A stretch of 64,000 nucleotides of DNA, taken from assembly GCA_947489195.1 (NCBI GenBank), contig CANLCT010000010.1:1-64000 (forward strand). The letters run 5' to 3'. Below are positions 60,964 to 64,000 of this stretch, one piece after another. The notes beneath the pieces were generated by a model. It saw nothing but the letters and a program-made list of their open reading frames with translations, made no database searches and was not told the DNA's origin. Origin of the DNA: an uncultured Aquimarina sp. GTDB lineage: Bacteria; Bacteroidota; Bacteroidia; Flavobacteriales; Flavobacteriaceae. Numbering within the stretch: position 1 is the first letter of the stretch; the number at the start of each line of letters is the position of its first letter. Both the position numbers and the translations under genes were made by a program.

Positions 60964-61845
60964 ATGAATTATACCGCTAAAATGTTGCGTGACGACGCTT
61001 TAAAAGGAAAAACTATAGTAGTAACAGGCGGTGGTAGTGGTCTAGGAAAATCAATGACTACTTACTTCATGGAATTAGGGGCTAACGTAATTATAACTTC
61101 GCGTAATATAGAAAAACTTGAACGTGTAAAAACAGAATTAGAAACAAAAACAGGAGGTAAATGCCTTGCTTTGGCTTGCGATGTAAGAAATATTGAAGAG
61201 GTAGAAGCCATGCATAAAAAAGCTATAAAAACCTTCGGAAAAGTTGATGTTTTACTCAATAATGCTGCCGGAAATTTTATTTCACCAACCGAACGCCTTT
61301 CTGCAAATGCTTTTGATACAATAATCGATATCGTATTAAAAGGAACCAAAAACTGTACGCTTACCTTTGGTAAACACTGGATTGATACTAAGCAAACCAA
61401 TACAAGTGTGTTAAATATTGTTACTACCTATGCTTGGACAGGTTCTGCCTACGTAGTTCCTAGTGCCACTGCTAAAGCTGGAGTATTAGCTATGACAAGA
61501 TCATTAGCTGTTGAGTGGGCTAAATACGGTATGCGTTTTAATGCCATTGCTCCCGGACCTTTTCCTACCAAAGGTGCTTGGGATAGGTTATTACCCGAAG
61601 ATATTAGAGGCAAATTCGATTTAGCTAAAAAAGTCCCTCTAAAACGAGTTGGAGAACATCAAGAGCTTTCAAATCTAGCAGCTTACTTAGTATCTGATTT
61701 TTCAGCTTATATGAACGGAGAAGTAATTACTATTGATGGAGGCGAATGGCTTAAAGGTGCAGGTCAAATGAATTTATTAGAACAAATTCCTGAAGCTTTA
61801 TGGGACCAATTAGAAGCAGCCATTAGATCAAAAAAAAGGAGCTAA
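60964..61845 (+). CDS. Short-chain dehydrogenase, 2,4-dienoyl-CoA reductase-like
   Basis: A 293-aa SDR. The NADPH motif is TGGGSGLGKSM (about 21-31) and NNAAGNF follows (about 100). The catalytic region reads NIVTTYAWTGSAYVVPSATA, then KAGVLAM. In mammalian-type 2,4-dienoyl-CoA reductases the segment is TTYAxTGS..VVPSASAKAGV with the Tyr of TTYA and the Lys of SAK as active residues, and the present protein matches that (Ser in place of a YxxxK Tyr is normal there). FNAIAPGPFPTKGAW also matches. Role in degradation of unsaturated fatty acids is likely. Confidence 0.88.
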   Translation: MNYTAKMLRDDALKGKTIVVTGGGSGLGKSMTTYFMELGANVIITSRNIEKLERVKTELETKTGGKCLALACDVRNIEEVEAMHKKAIKTFGKVDVLLNNAAGNFISPTERLSANAFDTIIDIVLKGTKNCTLTFGKHWIDTKQTNTSVLNIVTTYAWTGSAYVVPSATAKAGVLAMTRSLAVEWAKYGMRFNAIAPGPFPTKGAWDRLLPEDIRGKFDLAKKVPLKRVGEHQELSNLAAYLVSDFSAYMNGEVITIDGGEWLKGAGQMNLLEQIPEALWDQLEAAIRSKKRS

Positions 61846-61961
61846 TTTTAACTGCAATAAAATGCATCTAAAAATTTAATAGCTAATCACTCATAAATCA
61901 TATTTTAATTTATTATTTCATAAAAAAAATTTATTGACAAAACAGTAAAATGGCTTAGTTA

Positions 61962-61992
61962 TTGCTAAAAGCTTATAGTACTATTATTTTTG
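61962..61992 (+). promoter_or_regulatory. Bacteroidota promoter of the poly-lysine-tail gene
   Basis: TTG at 61962-61964 and TATTTTTG at 61985-61992 are 20 bp apart, as expected for -33 and -7 elements. The start codon is 54 bp further. Confidence 0.6.
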
Positions 61993-62045
61993 AATTAAAT
62001 AATGTATTATTGTAAAAAAATAACCCTCAATTTAAATTTTCAATT

Positions 62046-62477
62046 ATGAAAAAGACTTTTAAATTTTTAGTATTAACTATTAGCTTATTATTATCTGGAG
62101 CTACATTTGCTCAAAGTATTGAGTTTGCAACACCTCCTAAAAAAAGCATCCCTAAAGCACAAAGCATTCCTGGGTATAAAATAAAATATACAGCTACTAA
62201 ACCAAGTACTATTTATTTAGGTATAAAAAAAGATGGAAAAGCAATTGGTAATGCTGTTCATAAAGTACCTGGTGCAGGTACAAAAACTATTGATTTAAGC
62301 CTTTGGATTTGGGAAGGAGCATCTCAATTGAGTAAAAATTCTAATTACACGTATACGCTTTCAATGTGGGCAGATCCAGAAAATGTATTCGAACATATGG
62401 CAGCTGAAGCTAAACCAATCGATGGTGTTACCGTAGGTAAGAAGAAGAAGAAGAAAAAAAAGAAGAAAAAAAACTAA
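62046..62477 (+). CDS. Secreted protein with C-terminal poly-lysine tail
   Basis: A 143-aa protein. Signal peptide MKKTFKFLVLTISLLLSGAT to FAQ. The mature domain is beta-rich (GYKIKYTATKPSTIYLGIKK, TKTIDLSLWIWEGASQL), possibly a carbohydrate- or ligand-binding sandwich. It ends with eleven successive Lys and Asn after GVTVG; the codons are a mix of AAG and AAA. It has its own promoter and a strong terminator, so it is a single-gene unit. No family recognised. Confidence 0.8.
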   Translation: MKKTFKFLVLTISLLLSGATFAQSIEFATPPKKSIPKAQSIPGYKIKYTATKPSTIYLGIKKDGKAIGNAVHKVPGAGTKTIDLSLWIWEGASQLSKNSNYTYTLSMWADPENVFEHMAAEAKPIDGVTVGKKKKKKKKKKKN

Positions 62478-62505
62478 TTCTAATTTAGTTCTTTATTACA
62501 ATATA

Positions 62506-62545
62506 CCCCCACTTACTAAAACAAATGTAAGTGGGGGTTATTTTT
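62506..62545 (+). terminator. Strong terminator after the poly-lysine-tail gene
   Basis: CCCCCACTTAC (62506-62516) and GTAAGTGGGGG (62527-62537) form an 11-bp GC-rich stem with a 10-nt loop, followed by TTATTTTTTT. It separates the gene from the convergent nnrD/nnrE gene. Confidence 0.9.
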
Positions 62546-64000
62546 TTAAGTATTTATTTGTTGCTCTGGCTGCTTAAATAATTCTAAATAAGCTTTCCCT
62601 ATATTATTTATAATGTCAGATGCTAAAAGTGCTTGATAACCTAAACTATCAACAGCTATATCTGCTGCACTACCATGTAAATAAACCCCAAAAACACAAG
62701 CTTGTAAAGCTTTATAGCCTTGACTTATTAATCCTGTAATCATACCAGCTAGTACATCTCCTGTACCTGCTGTTGCCATACCTGGATTGCCTGTTGTATT
62801 AACATAAATTTCATCGTGATATACAGTAATCGTATTTGCTCCTTTTATTACAACAATACAATCATACTTTTTAGAAAATAATTTTGTTTTATGCAGCTTA
62901 TCAAAATCATCGCTCCATTTACCAATTAAACGCTCCAATTCTTTTACATGAGGTGTAAATACTGTTTGCTTTGGAATATGTGATAAAAATATTTTATTTT
63001 CTGAAATAATATTTAATCCATCGGCATCCACTACTAAAGACTTATTATTTTGTTTTAAAAACTTAGTAAAAGCTTCAACTGTTTTTTTATGTGTACCTAA
63101 GCCTACACCTAAACAAATTACATTAGGTATTATATCATAATCAAAATCATCTAAATAGTCATCACTATCATTATATATAACCATAGCTTCGGGCACGCCT
63201 ACCTGCAATACCTGATAACCACTTTCGGGTATTAATGCCGTTGCTAAACCAGCACCAACACGTAAACAGGATTTTGTGGCCAGTAATATACTTCCCATTT
63301 TACCCTTACTCCCTCCTATTAATAAAGCATGTCCATAGCTTCCTTTATGACTGAACTTTTCTCGCGGTTGGTAAAGTCTTAATACCTCATTTTTAAGAAT
63401 AAGCTCCATTTTAGTATTGACTTCATTTAAATAGTTCGTATCCAAACCTATATCAATAATATCTACATCCTGAGCATATTTAGCTGTTTCTGGTAAAAAG
63501 AAAATTAATTTAGGAGCTTGAAACGTTAAGCATACATTAGCATAAATTACCGAATTTTCATCCTCAACGGGTTTCTCTGCATACACCCCTGAAGGTATAT
63601 CAATGGATAATATAAATGCATTAGAGCTATTTATATGGCCTATTAACTTTTTTACCCAAGATTCCATTGATCTGTTCAAGCCTATTCCAAAAATAGCATC
63701 AATAACCATATCACTAGCAGTAATAACAGGCTTTTCATCTTCATTTTTTAATTGAACTGGCCATTCATTATCAATCGCTTTTAAACGATCATAATTAACT
63801 AGAAAAGTTTCAGTACGATTGGTGCTAAAATTAACAATATATGTAGTTACATTATACCCGTGCTCTACTAGAAGACGAGCTACAACCAAACCATCTCCTC
63901 CATTATTTCCTAAACCACAAAATATATGTATCGGCACTTGGGCTCCTTGTAAACGTTCATGGATCGTATTAAAAACAACTGTTCCAGCACGTTCTACTAA
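62546..64000 (-). CDS. nnrD: Bifunctional NAD(P)HX epimerase/dehydratase, 5' end outside the window
   Basis: The frame is open to the end of the window, giving at least 484 residues; the residues before MPIHIF (encoded GTG) continue with LVERAGTVVFNTIHERLQGA, the usual NnrE N-terminal helix. The epimerase part has HIFCGLGNNGGDGLVVARLL. The dehydratase (ribokinase-like) part has HALLIGGSKGKMGSILLATK, TPHVKELERLIG and GNPGMATAGTGDVLAGMI. It repairs hydrated NADH and NADPH. The true start is about 30-40 residues beyond the window. Confidence 0.95.
   Translation of the reverse strand, partial: LVERAGTVVFNTIHERLQGAQVPIHIFCGLGNNGGDGLVVARLLVEHGYNVTTYIVNFSTNRTETFLVNYDRLKAIDNEWPVQLKNEDEKPVITASDMVIDAIFGIGLNRSMESWVKKLIGHINSSNAFILSIDIPSGVYAEKPVEDENSVIYANVCLTFQAPKLIFFLPETAKYAQDVDIIDIGLDTNYLNEVNTKMELILKNEVLRLYQPREKFSHKGSYGHALLIGGSKGKMGSILLATKSCLRVGAGLATALIPESGYQVLQVGVPEAMVIYNDSDDYLDDFDYDIIPNVICLGVGLGTHKKTVEAFTKFLKQNNKSLVVDADGLNIISENKIFLSHIPKQTVFTPHVKELERLIGKWSDDFDKLHKTKLFSKKYDCIVVIKGANTITVYHDEIYVNTTGNPGMATAGTGDVLAGMITGLISQGYKALQACVFGVYLHGSAADIAVDSLGYQALLASDIINNIGKAYLELFKQPEQQINT

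Noticed and set aside
1..64000. CRISPR array, tRNA or rRNA genes, and prophage
   Set aside because: No regularly spaced repeats, no tRNA- or rRNA-like stretches and no phage structural genes were seen on reading both strands.

Overview
The window reads as a chromosome segment of a marine, agar- or porphyran-degrading flavobacterium (Bacteroidota, Flavobacteriaceae). The DNA is AT-rich. Recognisable promoters carry the Bacteroidota -7 box TAnnTTTG. Several export signals fit the phylum: lipoprotein signals, a type IX secretion tail, outer-membrane barrels. The glycoside hydrolases (GH86-, GH117- and GH16-like) point to red-algal galactans. No rRNA, tRNA or CRISPR array was seen.

Region by region. 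1-4.6 kb: a minus-strand envelope-stress operon (HtrA-like protease, two outer-membrane barrel proteins, tandem universal stress protein) diverges from a lipoprotein gene; the shared control region has 21-bp-spaced direct repeats of LytTR type. 4.9-7.3 kb: a LytS/LytTR two-component pair and a PsiE-like membrane protein. 7.4-14.2 kb: a periplasmic nitrate reductase operon (napD, napA, a tetraheme tandem-duplicated napB, a tetraheme lipoprotein, an Fe-S protein, an NrfD-like quinol-oxidising subunit) without napC, napG or napH. A dead IS3-family fragment follows. 14.6-22.7 kb: a sulfur/persulfide locus (two YeeE/YedE halves, a CstB-like MBL-rhodanese protein, a SulP permease, a YgaP-like protein, a repeat lipoprotein) with two Crp/Fnr regulators. 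Five promoters share one palindrome, GTAAC-N4-GTTAC, always 36.5 bp from the -7 position. One target, a DUF983 gene, is a pseudogene. 22.9-29.0 kb: a methionine-sulfoxide and thiol repair cluster (AraC regulator, MsrB, glutaredoxin-GNAT fusion, SelO AMPylase, a small conserved gene split by a 160-bp MITE, MsrA, and a Grx-Grx-thioredoxin reductase fusion). 29.1-30.0 kb: flavodoxin. 30.2-34.4 kb and 40.9-42.1 kb: galactan hydrolases. 34.5-40.8 kb: uvrA, a duplicated cassette (sigma factor, RNA hairpin, 48-aa protein), a cysteine-free endonuclease III and a Bcp peroxiredoxin. 42.5-49.8 kb: a planctomycete-type cytochrome/DUF1501/NHL operon, divergent from a TPR-HTH regulator. 51.9-58.0 kb: a MacB/FtsX-type ABC transporter with an NtrC-type regulator and kinase. 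58.0-64.0 kb: a thioredoxin-like protein, FtsB/DivIC, an eroded methylmalonyl-CoA mutase-like pair, a dienoyl-CoA-reductase-like SDR, a secreted protein with a poly-lysine tail, and a partial nnrD/nnrE gene cut by the window end.

The genes fit a coastal surface or algal lifestyle: attack on galactans, anaerobic or microaerobic nitrate respiration, detoxification of reduced sulfur, and repair of oxidised methionine. The points most worth following are the Crp/Fnr-site regulon, the SelO-centred repair cluster, the duplicated sigma-hairpin-small-ORF cassette, the MITE-split gene and the duplicated NapB.
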